Assembly: GCA_026709815.1 (NCBI GenBank) | Contig: JAPOSH010000045.1 | Span: 1-33,006, forward strand | Direction: 5' to 3' | From: a bacterium | GTDB taxonomy: Bacteria; Actinomycetota; Acidimicrobiia; Acidimicrobiales; Bin134 | DNA: 33,006 bases | Shown here: piece after piece, positions 9,072 to 20,249 of the stretch | How the letters are laid out: each line of letters starts with the position of its first letter | How positions within the stretch are numbered: the first letter of the stretch is position 1 | Position numbers and translations under genes: made by a program | Notes under the pieces: generated by a model | Databases searched by the model: none | What the model was told of the DNA's origin: nothing | The model's input: the letters and a program-made list of their open reading frames with translations, nothing else

Positions 9072-9106
9072 CTGGGCGATGAACCCGGCTTTTGGATTTC
9101 GCCCAG
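9072..9106. other. Inverted repeat upstream of permease gene
   Basis: CTGGGCGA (9072-9079) and TCGCCCAG (9099-9106) are perfect 8-bp inverted repeats with a 19-base gap, in the non-coding stretch between the terminator and the permease GTG start. They could form an mRNA stem ahead of the permease ribosome-binding site or be a protein-binding site. Function is unknown. Confidence 0.4.
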
Positions 9107-9107
9107 T

Positions 9108-9138
9108 ATATGTCAGAAGAAAATATGCCAGAAGAAAA
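9108..9138. repeat. Short direct repeat next to the terminator
   Basis: The 15-base unit ATATGYCAGAAGAAA occurs twice in a row, once with T and once with C at the variable position. The array is much more AT-rich than its surroundings and directly abuts the minus-strand T-run of the terminator. It may simply be slippage DNA or may bind a protein. Confidence 0.5.
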
Positions 9139-9170
9139 GGGGCGCCGCCCGGATGGTCCGGACGGCGCCC
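9131..9170 (-). terminator. Hairpin plus T-run between binding-protein and permease genes
   Basis: Read on the minus strand, a 14-bp stem (9157-9170 pairing with 9140-9153, with one G-U-type mismatch) closes a three-base loop and is followed by CCTTTTCTTC. This is an intrinsic terminator shape, 47 bases after the stop codon of the binding-protein gene and upstream of the permease gene. In binding-protein transporter operons such hairpins often reduce downstream transcription or protect the upstream mRNA, giving more binding protein than permease. That role is inferred. Confidence 0.75.
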
Positions 9171-9217
9171 TCTTCATGCTGGGCGACGCGCGCCGCGTCG
9201 CGGTTCGGTTATCGGGT

Positions 9218-10258
9218 TTAGCGGGTTCCCTGGGACACCAGCGCCTTGACCTCTGACGCGTTGGCGGTGTCGACGAAGCCCGGGCCGGTGAGGATGGGCA
9301 GGCCGCCGCCCGCAGTGTTCAGATTGGTGGCTTGCAGGTGCATCAGAATGACCGGCAGGTAGCCCTGGAGGTACTGCTGCTGGTCGACCGTGAAGGCCAC
9401 GTTCCCAGCCTCGATCTGATCGATGAGGTCGCTGGACAGGTCGAAGCCGCCGATGATCAGGTCTCTGCCGGCCTGCTCTGCGGCGGTAAGGGCCCGCAAG
9501 GGCAGGTTCGGACCCACGCCGAGCACGCCGTCGATGCTGTCGTCGCCTTGGAGGATGGCGGCAATGGTGTTCTGCTGCTCATCGGGGTTGGCGTCGAGGC
9601 CGACGAACTCCGAGGTCACCTCGCCGTTGAAGGTCTCGGCCAAGCCGTTGCAGCGCTCTTCCAGAGCCACGTTGGTCTGCTCCTGGCGGGCGCAGAGCAC
9701 GTGAGTGGCGCCGAGCGCGTTGAACCGCTCGCCGGCGCCGTTGCCGGCCACCGTCTCGGTTTGCCCGATATGGGTCGTCGCGCCCAGATCCTTGTAGTTG
9801 TTCACGCCGGAGTTCAGCGTGTACAGCGGGATGCCCGAGGCCACCACGGCCTCAGCGGCCGACTGGACGCCAGCCGGGTCGGCCAGCGAGATGGCGATGC
9901 CGTCGGAGCCGGCGGCGATGGCCGCCTCGATCTCCTGGGATTGCCGCAGGGCGTCGTTGTTGGAGCCGAAGTAGACCACTTCACAGCCGATGGCGGCAGC
10001 GGCGTCGCGCACGGCCACCTCGACCACCGACCAGAACACGCCGGAGTCGCCGTGGGTGATCACGTGGTAGGTCTTGTCGCAGCCCTGGGTTGCGTCTACT
10101 TCCACGACCTCGGTCGGCTCTGGCGCCTCAGCGGACGGGGCCGCTGCTTCGGTGGGCTCGCTGGGCGCGGGCTCGCTGGTGTCGTCGTCGTTGCCGCAGG
10201 CCGCGGCCACGAGCGTCAACGCCAGGAGCAGTGCGAACAGCTTCCATAGCTTTCTCAT
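9218..10258 (-). CDS. Sugar ABC transporter substrate-binding lipoprotein
   Basis: This 346-aa protein is the extracytoplasmic binding subunit (periplasmic-binding-protein type 4, ribose/inositol-binding like) that captures the substrate for the importer. An N-terminal signal MRKLWKLFALLLALTLVAAAC ends in a lipobox, giving Cys21 as the lipidated residue. A low-complexity Pro/Glu/Ala linker follows (about 27-52), typical of lipoproteins tethered to the outside of the membrane. The ligand-binding fold then shows the QSQEIEAAIAAGSDGIAISLADP region and a FDLSSDLIDQIEAGNVAFTVDQQQY hinge-side block near the end. ATG 10258 comes six bases after the stop of the iolE-type gene, with GAGAGGG inside the end of that gene as a likely ribosome-binding site, so translation is probably coupled. 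The ligand is unknown; the neighbours favour an inositol-like compound. Confidence 0.9.
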   Translation of the reverse strand: MRKLWKLFALLLALTLVAAACGNDDDTSEPAPSEPTEAAAPSAEAPEPTEVVEVDATQGCDKTYHVITHGDSGVFWSVVEVAVRDAAAAIGCEVVYFGSNNDALRQSQEIEAAIAAGSDGIAISLADPAGVQSAAEAVVASGIPLYTLNSGVNNYKDLGATTHIGQTETVAGNGAGERFNALGATHVLCARQEQTNVALEERCNGLAETFNGEVTSEFVGLDANPDEQQNTIAAILQGDDSIDGVLGVGPNLPLRALTAAEQAGRDLIIGGFDLSSDLIDQIEAGNVAFTVDQQQYLQGYLPVILMHLQATNLNTAGGGLPILTGPGFVDTANASEVKALVSQGTR

Positions 10259-10264
10259 ATTGGG

Positions 10265-11194
10265 TTATCCCTCTCTCGGTAGGTGTTGTTGTGAGGCTCC
10301 GGTACCCGCGAGAACGGGTTCCAGACTTCGCAGGAAATCGATGCTCTGGCCGGCGTCGAGCCTCAGCCGAGCTATGGCGGAGGGGTCTCCCTCCGCTATC
10401 GCCGCATCCTGCTCCAGGACGTACCAAAGGTCGCGCCCTGATTTTTCCAGTAGGTCCACGATCTCGGCGATCGGCAACCCTCCCTGGCCTAGTGGCGGGA
10501 ACAGGCCGCGTTGCACGCCCTGCATGAGCGACAGCTCTCCCGTCGTGACCTGAGCGGCGATGCCCAGGTCGATGTCTTTGATGTGCACGAGTGCGATGCG
10601 GTCCCGGCAGCGCTTGGCCGTCTCCGCGACATCCCCGCCGCCGAGGTGGATGTGGGCGGTGTCGAGCACCAGCGCGGTGTCGCTGGCGTGCAGCAGCTGC
10701 TCGGTTTCCGCGTCGGTCTCCACCAGACATCCGAAATGGGGATGGAGGGCTTGGAGCAGGCCGTGGTCGGCGGCGATCTGCCCGACCTCGGCGAGGGCGT
10801 CGGCCACCACGGGCCATTGGCGCTCGACGAGCGGCGTCTGACGCCAGTTGTGGGGGTGGCTGACCGCACAGGAGACGAAAAAGCGTCCACCGCCGCCGGA
10901 TATCAAGGCGGCCGCCTCAGAAGCGGCTTGCCGGGTGCCCGGCATGCGGGCGGGGTCGTGCAGAACGAGGGGAACGAACCCGCCGAGCAGCGAAAGACCA
11001 TGCCTGCCAAGGGCGGCTCTCAGGTCAGCGGGCGCCGTGGGCAGGTAGCCGAGGGCGCCCAGCTCGGTATGGGTGAAACCAACAGACGACATCTCTTGGA
11101 GCACAGCGTCCACGGGAAGCTGGTATCCCCATCCCGGCATCTCGCAGACACCCCAGCTGATGGGCGCGGTGGCAATTCGTTCAAGCAGCTTCAT
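10265..11194 (-). CDS. Inosose dehydratase-like TIM-barrel protein (IolE type)
   Basis: This 309-aa protein belongs to the xylose-isomerase-like TIM-barrel (AP endonuclease 2) superfamily. The opening APISWGVCEMPGWG (9-22) with GFTHTELG (38-45) is close to the IolE pattern. IolE dehydrates scyllo-inosose (2-keto-myo-inositol) to the diketone that IolD cleaves. Likely metal-binding positions follow in HPHFGCLVETD, LDTAHIHLGGGD and LVHIKDID. The frame is open further upstream to 11266, but that extra part would read through the promoter. ATG 11194 gives the family N-terminus; AGGAGGGG lies somewhat far upstream (about 17 bases). It is the first gene after the TTGACC/TAAGAT promoter and is followed after six bases by the binding-protein gene. 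A related sugar-phosphate isomerase or epimerase role cannot be excluded. Confidence 0.82.
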   Translation of the reverse strand: MKLLERIATAPISWGVCEMPGWGYQLPVDAVLQEMSSVGFTHTELGALGYLPTAPADLRAALGRHGLSLLGGFVPLVLHDPARMPGTRQAASEAAALISGGGGRFFVSCAVSHPHNWRQTPLVERQWPVVADALAEVGQIAADHGLLQALHPHFGCLVETDAETEQLLHASDTALVLDTAHIHLGGGDVAETAKRCRDRIALVHIKDIDLGIAAQVTTGELSLMQGVQRGLFPPLGQGGLPIAEIVDLLEKSGRDLWYVLEQDAAIAEGDPSAIARLRLDAGQSIDFLRSLEPVLAGTGASQQHLPREG

Positions 11195-11237
11195 GTGCGC
11201 GCCTGCGGCCCCCCTCCTGATGCCCGACAAATTTACT

Positions 11238-11266
11238 ATCTTAACCGCTGGCCGCCAGTGGGTCAA
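11238..11266 (-). promoter_or_regulatory. Sigma-70-type promoter of the inositol-type operon
   Basis: On the minus strand TTGACC (11261-11266) and TAAGAT (11238-11243) are separated by exactly 17 bases, a near-consensus housekeeping promoter. It is unusually strong for this window, where other genes show only a -10 box. It points at the iolE-type gene whose ATG is at 11194, leaving a leader of roughly 35-40 bases. The spacer holds the small palindrome CTGGCCGCCAG (11248-11258), a possible operator. Confidence 0.8.
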
Positions 11267-11290
11267 GCCTTCAAAAGGTCAAGCGGTCAA
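11259..11290 (-). repeat. Four tandem 8-bp TTGACC-type units over the -35 box
   Basis: Read on the minus strand the 32 bases split into four 8-mers: TTGACCGC, TTGACCTT, TTGAAGGC and TTGACCCA. Three keep TTGACC exactly and one is degenerate. The last unit is the -35 box; the first two overlap the 3' end and stop codon of the HAD hydrolase gene. The array looks like a direct-repeat operator for a regulator of the inositol-type operon. No regulator gene is in the window to pair with it. Confidence 0.65.
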
Positions 11291-11917
11291 TATCTGGTCG
11301 AGTTCTGCGAGGGCCAGCGCGATGTCATCTCCGACTTGCACGCCGTGCATGCCGAGTGCTCGGGCTGCGGCCACGTTGGGCTCGAAGTCGTCGAGAAAAG
11401 CGCTGCAATCGGGACTGGTGACGTCGAGGCGCTCGAGAGCCAGCTGGTAGATCATCGGATCGGGCTTGCGCATGCCCACTGCGCTGGAGTCGATGACGGT
11501 CTCAAACAGCTCATCCACCGGGATGAGCTGGCGCCACATGTCGCCGAACTCTTTGGCGTTGTTGGTGATGATGGCCTGTTTGATGCCTGCCTCGTTCAAC
11601 TCCCGCACCTTGGCCACCGCCATCTCGCGCCGCTGCTCGCTGTCGGTGCTGCCCATGGCGTTGAAGAAGCCCTCGGCGCTGAAACCCTCGATGCCGTCAG
11701 ACCGGCAAGACTCGGCCGCAGCCTCCAAAGCGTCGGCCAGAGTGCCCTCGCCCCGCTCCAGCCGGTGCCAGGGGTGGTCACCGGTCGCTTCATAGCGCCC
11801 GAACACGTGCTCCAAGAGCCGCTGGTTGGTGGTTCCCAAAGAGCGGGCGTAGTCGTCGAGGTGAAACGGCGACCCGGTGAACACCCCGCCGAAGTCCCAG
11901 AACACTGCTTCGATCAT
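11279..11917 (-). CDS. HAD-superfamily hydrolase
   Basis: This 212-aa protein is a haloacid dehalogenase-superfamily hydrolase, most of which are small-molecule phosphatases. Motif I is FWDFGGVF with the nucleophile position at Asp8, motif II is IITNNAKEF, motif III is the lysine in MRKPDPMIY, and motif IV is FLDDFEPNV. A helical cap lies between motifs I and II (about 15-95), as in subfamily IA. The DFGGV form of motif I is common in HAD proteins related to the N-terminal domain of epoxide hydrolase. ATG 11917 lies 28 bases after the ligA stop, so it may be co-transcribed with ligA. Its own stop codon lies inside the TTGACC repeat that heads the next operon. The substrate is unknown. Confidence 0.88.
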   Translation of the reverse strand: MIEAVFWDFGGVFTGSPFHLDDYARSLGTTNQRLLEHVFGRYEATGDHPWHRLERGEGTLADALEAAAESCRSDGIEGFSAEGFFNAMGSTDSEQRREMAVAKVRELNEAGIKQAIITNNAKEFGDMWRQLIPVDELFETVIDSSAVGMRKPDPMIYQLALERLDVTSPDCSAFLDDFEPNVAAARALGMHGVQVGDDIALALAELDQILTA

Positions 11918-11945
11918 GTGGATACTGAATCATGGCTCATGTCGA

Positions 11946-16299
<4,354 letters not shown>

Positions 16300-16305
16300 A
16301 CCAAT

Positions 16306-16311
16306 AGTCTA
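16306..16311 (-). promoter_or_regulatory. Predicted -10 box of leaderless HNH gene promoter
   Basis: TAGACT on the minus strand is followed by exactly six bases (ATTGGT) and then ATG 16299. No Shine-Dalgarno sequence is present, which fits a leaderless transcript starting at the A of ATG. Confidence 0.6.
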
Positions 16312-16434
16312 CTGGCACCAGTGACAGTTTGGCTTTGCGGACTCGCTGGGAGTAGAGGCTCTGCTGTCCCGAATTATCGAGCCCTGGTCAGGAGAACGCA
16401 GCCAGATCGGCCATTTGGAAGAAGGTGTGCTGTA

Positions 16435-17325
16435 GTGGGCTGGGTGAGAGTCCTCGGGGGGGATCGGGTGTGGGTGTGGGCGGTGCGGGGGTGGTGGGCG
16501 GCGTTGCCGTTCACTGCCGGGCCGGTGTTGGCCGACGGACTGCAGGAGACCTCGGCGGCATGGCGGACGACCGCATCGGTAGGGCTGTGGGTGCTGTGGG
16601 GCATAGTGCTGGCAGGTGCCTTGTTGGCTCATCCGGCCACGTTGGTATTGGTCCGGCTGGCGGGGCTCTCAGCGGTGGCGGCCTTGGTGTGGGCGGGGCT
16701 GGGCGGTGCCGACTGGGATGAGGTTGCGCTCATGGCGGCTGTCACCGGAGCACTGGCCGCGGTGGCCCTGAGCGCGCCGGTGGGGCAGGTGTTTGTGAAC
16801 GGCATTTCGTATGGCGACGAAGTCCGGCTTCTTCTGCGGCCGCCGGCGGTGCTGTTGGCCGGACCGTTGCCGGCGGCCGCGGTGGTCACGGTCGGTGGCG
16901 TGGTGAGCGGGCCGCTCCTGCTAGCCGCGGAGCAATGGGCATGGGGCGGGATCGTCACCACCGCGGGTGGGGCGGTAGCGGTGCTCGGCGGCCGCTCGCT
17001 CTATTCGCTCACCCGCCGGTGGGTTGTGTTTGTGCCGGCGGGCCTAGTGCTCCACGACCACTTGGCGGTGCGAGATCCGGTTTTGATGCGTCGTCGAGCA
17101 GTAGCGGCCCTTGAACCGGCCCCGAAGAGCTCTGATGCTGTGGACCTGACCCAAGGCGCAGCCGGGCTGCTGTTGGAACTGTCCCTGAGCCAGCCGATCC
17201 CCCTGACCCCGCCAACCCGGCGAAAGAGCCGAACCGATGAAATCCAGGCCGGTTCCATTCTGGTTGCGCCATCCCGGCCCGGCGAGGCTGTCGCCCTCGC
17301 CCGCCAGCGGCAACTTGTGCAGTGA
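16435..17325 (+). CDS. Unknown multi-pass membrane protein
   Basis: I do not recognise this 296-aa protein. From GTG 16435 it begins MGWVRVLGGDRVWVWAVRGWW and has about six hydrophobic segments rich in Ala, Val, Leu and Gly between residues about 20 and 200. After these comes a more polar C-terminal domain starting near SLYSLTRRWVVFVPAGLVLHD, which reads like strands of a small beta domain (a PH-like fold is possible). The tail is Pro/Arg rich. GTG 16435 is preferred because GGAAGAAGG lies about nine bases upstream; the frame is open back to 16321, but that part is Arg-rich and unlike a membrane protein. It is divergent from the HNH gene and convergent with the small anchored protein that follows, with 40 bases between them. 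Confidence 0.75.
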   Translation: MGWVRVLGGDRVWVWAVRGWWAALPFTAGPVLADGLQETSAAWRTTASVGLWVLWGIVLAGALLAHPATLVLVRLAGLSAVAALVWAGLGGADWDEVALMAAVTGALAAVALSAPVGQVFVNGISYGDEVRLLLRPPAVLLAGPLPAAAVVTVGGVVSGPLLLAAEQWAWGGIVTTAGGAVAVLGGRSLYSLTRRWVVFVPAGLVLHDHLAVRDPVLMRRRAVAALEPAPKSSDAVDLTQGAAGLLLELSLSQPIPLTPPTRRKSRTDEIQAGSILVAPSRPGEAVALARQRQLVQ

Positions 17326-17365
17326 TCGGACTGTTGAAAGAAAGCCGACGGGGGGAGTCAGAGTT

Positions 17366-17785
17366 TTACGATGCCGTGAAGCACCAGGAGATGGTGTCGG
17401 CTTCAGCGGGGCCGACTTCTTGGCGCCAATAGGTCACCAGGGCGCAGTTCTGCTCGGCTCGGAGGCTTTCAATGGCTTTGCCCTGGTCGGGGCGGAAGGT
17501 GAACCGGTTCAGGTTGGGGAGATGCCGCGTCTGGCCGGGGGGAATGTCCACGCCGTTGATGTTCAGGCGGGCGTCATAGCCGGACGCGAGGTCGATCCCG
17601 ACGGTCTCCTGGGACAGAACCTCAGCGTTGCGAGGGGGTATGAGCTCGTCCACTGCGGCATTTCCGGTCACGGTCGCATCGTTGTCGTCGGTGTCGGCCA
17701 ACAACAGGGCCAGCAGCAGCGCCGCGGCCCCCGTCAGGGCGGCGATGCCCAACAGCACCCGGCGCAGCACGACTGACTCCAGCAC
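17366..17785 (-). CDS. Small membrane-anchored protein of unknown function
   Basis: This 139-aa protein has a short Arg-flanked N-terminus, one strong membrane helix (about 8-30, LLGIAALTGAAALLLALLL) and then an acidic DTDDND stretch. The rest is an approximately 100-residue soluble domain, probably outside the membrane. The C-terminal part holds two cysteines (in QNCALVTYW and SWCFTAS) that could form a disulfide. I do not recognise a family. The start is GTG 17785 with weak GGGTGA just upstream. It is divergent from the PASTA kinase gene, with 81 bases between the starts, so the two may share a control region. Confidence 0.7.
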   Translation of the reverse strand: MLESVVLRRVLLGIAALTGAAALLLALLLADTDDNDATVTGNAAVDELIPPRNAEVLSQETVGIDLASGYDARLNINGVDIPPGQTRHLPNLNRFTFRPDQGKAIESLRAEQNCALVTYWRQEVGPAEADTISWCFTAS

Positions 17786-17854
17786 TCACCCAGTGTGCCC
17801 GCTGGCCGAGCCCGGAGACACCCTGAGTGGCGCAGAACCACCGGAAACAGCAGG

Positions 17855-17860
17855 TACCCT
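17855..17860 (+). promoter_or_regulatory. Predicted -10 box of leaderless kinase promoter
   Basis: TACCCT is followed by exactly six bases (CAAAGC) and GTG 17867. The spacing matches the HNH, SCP2 and engB starts in this window and decides the kinase start codon over the upstream in-frame ATG at 17795. Confidence 0.6.
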
Positions 17861-17866
17861 CAAAGC

Positions 17867-19741
17867 GTGTCCAAAGACGGCGGCGAGCTCGGCCGGGTCA
17901 TAGGCGGGCGCTACCGGCTCGTCACCCTCATTGGCACCGGCCGGTTCGCCAGCGTGTACCTGGCCTATGACCTTTCTCAGTCCCGCCGCGTGGCGGTAAA
18001 GCTGCTTTCCGAAGGCATCGTGCCTGGCGGGTGGTCCGGTTTCACCAGCCGGTTCCTGGAGGCGGCGGAGGAAGCCGCCGCCGTGCGTCATCCCCACGTG
18101 GCGGAGGCTCATAGCTGGGGGGACTCTGATCTTGGCCTCTACGTGGTGAGCGACTATATGGCAGGCGGGAGTCTGCAGGAGATGCTGGATGCCGGGCATC
18201 TGCTGTCTCCTTCGCAGGTTCTCATGATCGGCTTGGACGCCGCTCGGGGATTGGATCACGTCCATGGCCGGGGAATCATCCACGGGGACGTCCGGCCCTC
18301 CAACATCTTGTTCTCAGGCCGGGGCCGTGCCCGACTCGCTGATCTGGGGACATCGTGGGCCCTGACTGCGTCGGAGACCGAGGGCGCGCTGATGGCCCGA
18401 TCGGTCTTCTCGGCCATCGACGCAGTGCGCTACGCCTCCCCAGAGCAGGCCCAAGGTCTGACCCCAGACCATAAGAGCGACGTGTATTCCTTGGTTCTGG
18501 TGCTGACCGAGGCGCTGTCGGGCCGGGTGCCATTCGAGTCTGACGACCCCGAGTACACCCAGATGGCCAAGATGAGCCGACAGCTCGACCTTGCCGGCCA
18601 GTTCGGCCGTCTGGGCCGAGTATTGGAGCAGGCGGGACGACCGGAGCGGGACGACCGCCCCACCGCTCGCGACCTCGGCCTCGAGCTGTTGGCCGCGGCC
18701 GAGACACTGCCCCGTCCAGCGCCGCTTCCACTGGCAAGGCCGAGCCCCGATACCGGCGAGTCGGCGGCCGCGTTGGCGCCCGACGGCCATCAGCGCGAAG
18801 CCGGGCCGACAGCCGGGGGCCGTTCGGCTTCTCACCAAGACCGCCCGGCGCTTCGGAGGCTGATGATGGCGGTGGCTGCGCTGGTGCTGCTCGGGGCTGC
18901 GGGCTACGCCCTTTGGGGAAACCCGTTCGGCGCCGACACCCAGCCGGTGCCCGACTTGGCCCAAGCCGATGAAGGCGATCTGCTTCGCATCCTGAGCGAA
19001 TCCGGCTGGGCGCTGGAGCGCCTGGAACGACGTCAGGACGGCACCGTGGCCGGGCAGATACTCAGCCAGGCACCGCAGGCGGGAACTGATCTCGGGCGAG
19101 GGGAGACCGTCACCGTATGGGTGTCTTTGGGCCCCGAGCTGGCAGTCATTCCCAGCGACCTCGCCGGCCTTGTCGTGGAAGACGCCGAAGCATCGCTGGC
19201 CGCGGTGGGGCTGTCGGTGGGGGATGTCACCGAGCGCTACGACGAGTCGGCGATCCAAGGGGCGGTGGTCGAGGTGGATGAGCTGTTCTTCGAGGTCGAG
19301 CCGGGGAGCAGCGTGGATTTGGTGGTCTCGCTCGGGCCTGAGCCCCGAGTGGTCCCCGACATCGCCTCGGGCTCGTCGCTCGCGGTGGCTCGGGAGCAGT
19401 TGGAGGCCCTCGGCCTGGGCGTGCTCGAGTGGCAGGTGCCGGACAATGCGGTGGAAGCAGGCCGCGTGGTCAGGGTGGAACCCCTGCCGGGCACCGCGGT
19501 AGCTGCCGGTTCGGTGATCACAGTGGTGGTTTCAGACGGGCCCGAGCAAATCCGAGTGCCGTTCCTCGCCACCCTCGGGGCTGGGGAGGCTTCAAGCCTG
19601 CTCGAGCAAGCGGGCCTGTGCTTGGGAGAGGTGGACGGCCCGCAAGATTCCGAGATCTTGGCCTCCAACCCGCCCGCCGACGTCTTGGTGGACTTTGGCG
19701 CCTGCGTGGACGTGATCACTCGGCCCGAAGAAGAGCAGTAG
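17867..19741 (+). CDS. PASTA-domain Ser/Thr protein kinase with non-canonical catalytic motifs
   Basis: This 624-aa protein is a receptor-type kinase of the PknB class. The kinase domain (about 15-280) lies in the cytosol. A Pro/Ala-rich juxtamembrane linker leads to one membrane helix (about 340-358), and four PASTA-like repeats (about 361-618, roughly 64 residues each) face outside. PASTA domains commonly bind peptidoglycan fragments and tie signalling to cell-wall growth. The glycine loop GTGRFASV (23-30) and VAVK lysine (K45) are normal. The catalytic loop is HGDVRPSN (139-146) instead of HRDxKPxN: the Arg before Asp is Gly, and the loop Lys is Arg. The metal-binding DFG is DLG (159-161). 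SPE (191-193) and D-V-Y-S (205-208) are kept. It may be weakly active, regulated differently, or a pseudokinase. Start GTG 17867 is set by the TACCCT box. Confidence 0.9.
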   Translation: MSKDGGELGRVIGGRYRLVTLIGTGRFASVYLAYDLSQSRRVAVKLLSEGIVPGGWSGFTSRFLEAAEEAAAVRHPHVAEAHSWGDSDLGLYVVSDYMAGGSLQEMLDAGHLLSPSQVLMIGLDAARGLDHVHGRGIIHGDVRPSNILFSGRGRARLADLGTSWALTASETEGALMARSVFSAIDAVRYASPEQAQGLTPDHKSDVYSLVLVLTEALSGRVPFESDDPEYTQMAKMSRQLDLAGQFGRLGRVLEQAGRPERDDRPTARDLGLELLAAAETLPRPAPLPLARPSPDTGESAAALAPDGHQREAGPTAGGRSASHQDRPALRRLMMAVAALVLLGAAGYALWGNPFGADTQPVPDLAQADEGDLLRILSESGWALERLERRQDGTVAGQILSQAPQAGTDLGRGETVTVWVSLGPELAVIPSDLAGLVVEDAEASLAAVGLSVGDVTERYDESAIQGAVVEVDELFFEVEPGSSVDLVVSLGPEPRVVPDIASGSSLAVAREQLEALGLGVLEWQVPDNAVEAGRVVRVEPLPGTAVAAGSVITVVVSDGPEQIRVPFLATLGAGEASSLLEQAGLCLGEVDGPQDSEILASNPPADVLVDFGACVDVITRPEEEQ

Positions 19742-19744
19742 CCG

Positions 19745-20176
19745 TCAGCCTTTCTCAAGTGCGGTGAGCGCCCGGAGCCGGGACTGGGCGTGGCGGGCGA
19801 ATGCGGTCTGGTCTTCAGTCATGCCCTCCCCGAACATGATGAGCACCAGGGCCAAGTCGCCGTCCACCCGCAGGGCGCCGGTCAAAAAGCCGTGGGCCAC
19901 GATGTCGGGGTCGTCGGTGACGAATGCGGCCAGGGCTGCGGGATAGTCGAGGATCACGGTGGCGTCGGGATCCTCGAGACTCCCCGGAACCGGAAGCGGT
20001 CCTCCCGCTTCGGTGTCGATGAAGGCCCGGAACCGGCCGTCGCCGAAGGGGGTGTCGGTGACTACCAGGTTGACTCTGGCGGTGTGGACGGCAGCGGGCG
20101 CGGTCGATGCCAGTTCTTCTCGCAACGCCAGCGCCGCCTCGATCCACTCCGGGCTGAGAAACGGATGCAACCCCAT
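19745..20176 (-). CDS. SCP2 sterol-carrier-like domain protein
   Basis: This 143-aa protein resembles the SCP2 (sterol carrier protein 2) lipid-binding fold. It has an N-terminal helix (SPEWIEAALALREEL), a strand region NLVVTDTPFGDGRFRAFID, the block DATVILDYPAALAAFVTDDPDIVAHGFLTGALRVDGDLALVLIMF typical of the second half of SCP2 domains, and a final helix. Such proteins may bind acyl-CoA or other lipids; the ligand is unknown. ATG 20176 is chosen because TACGTT ends six bases upstream (leaderless form) and because the open frame further upstream is a low-complexity Ser-rich shadow of gatC. The gene ends three bases from the kinase stop on the opposite strand. Confidence 0.8.
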   Translation of the reverse strand: MGLHPFLSPEWIEAALALREELASTAPAAVHTARVNLVVTDTPFGDGRFRAFIDTEAGGPLPVPGSLEDPDATVILDYPAALAAFVTDDPDIVAHGFLTGALRVDGDLALVLIMFGEGMTEDQTAFARHAQSRLRALTALEKG

Positions 20177-20182
20177 AGGGTC

Positions 20183-20199
20183 AACGTAGGCCAATTGGC
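20183..20199 (-). promoter_or_regulatory. Leaderless promoter box and adjoining palindrome upstream of SCP2-like gene
   Basis: On the minus strand TACGTT (20183-20188) precedes ATG 20176 by six bases. Immediately upstream, GCCAATTGGC (20190-20199) is a perfect 10-bp palindrome where a -35 contact or repressor site could lie. The 73-base region up to gatC also holds TACGAT (20233-20238), 11 bases before the gatC ATG, so both divergent genes may be controlled here. Confidence 0.5.
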
Positions 20200-20249
20200 G
20201 ACTCCGGCGCGATAAACCGGGAATCGGGGCGTTACGATATTTCTTCGGT

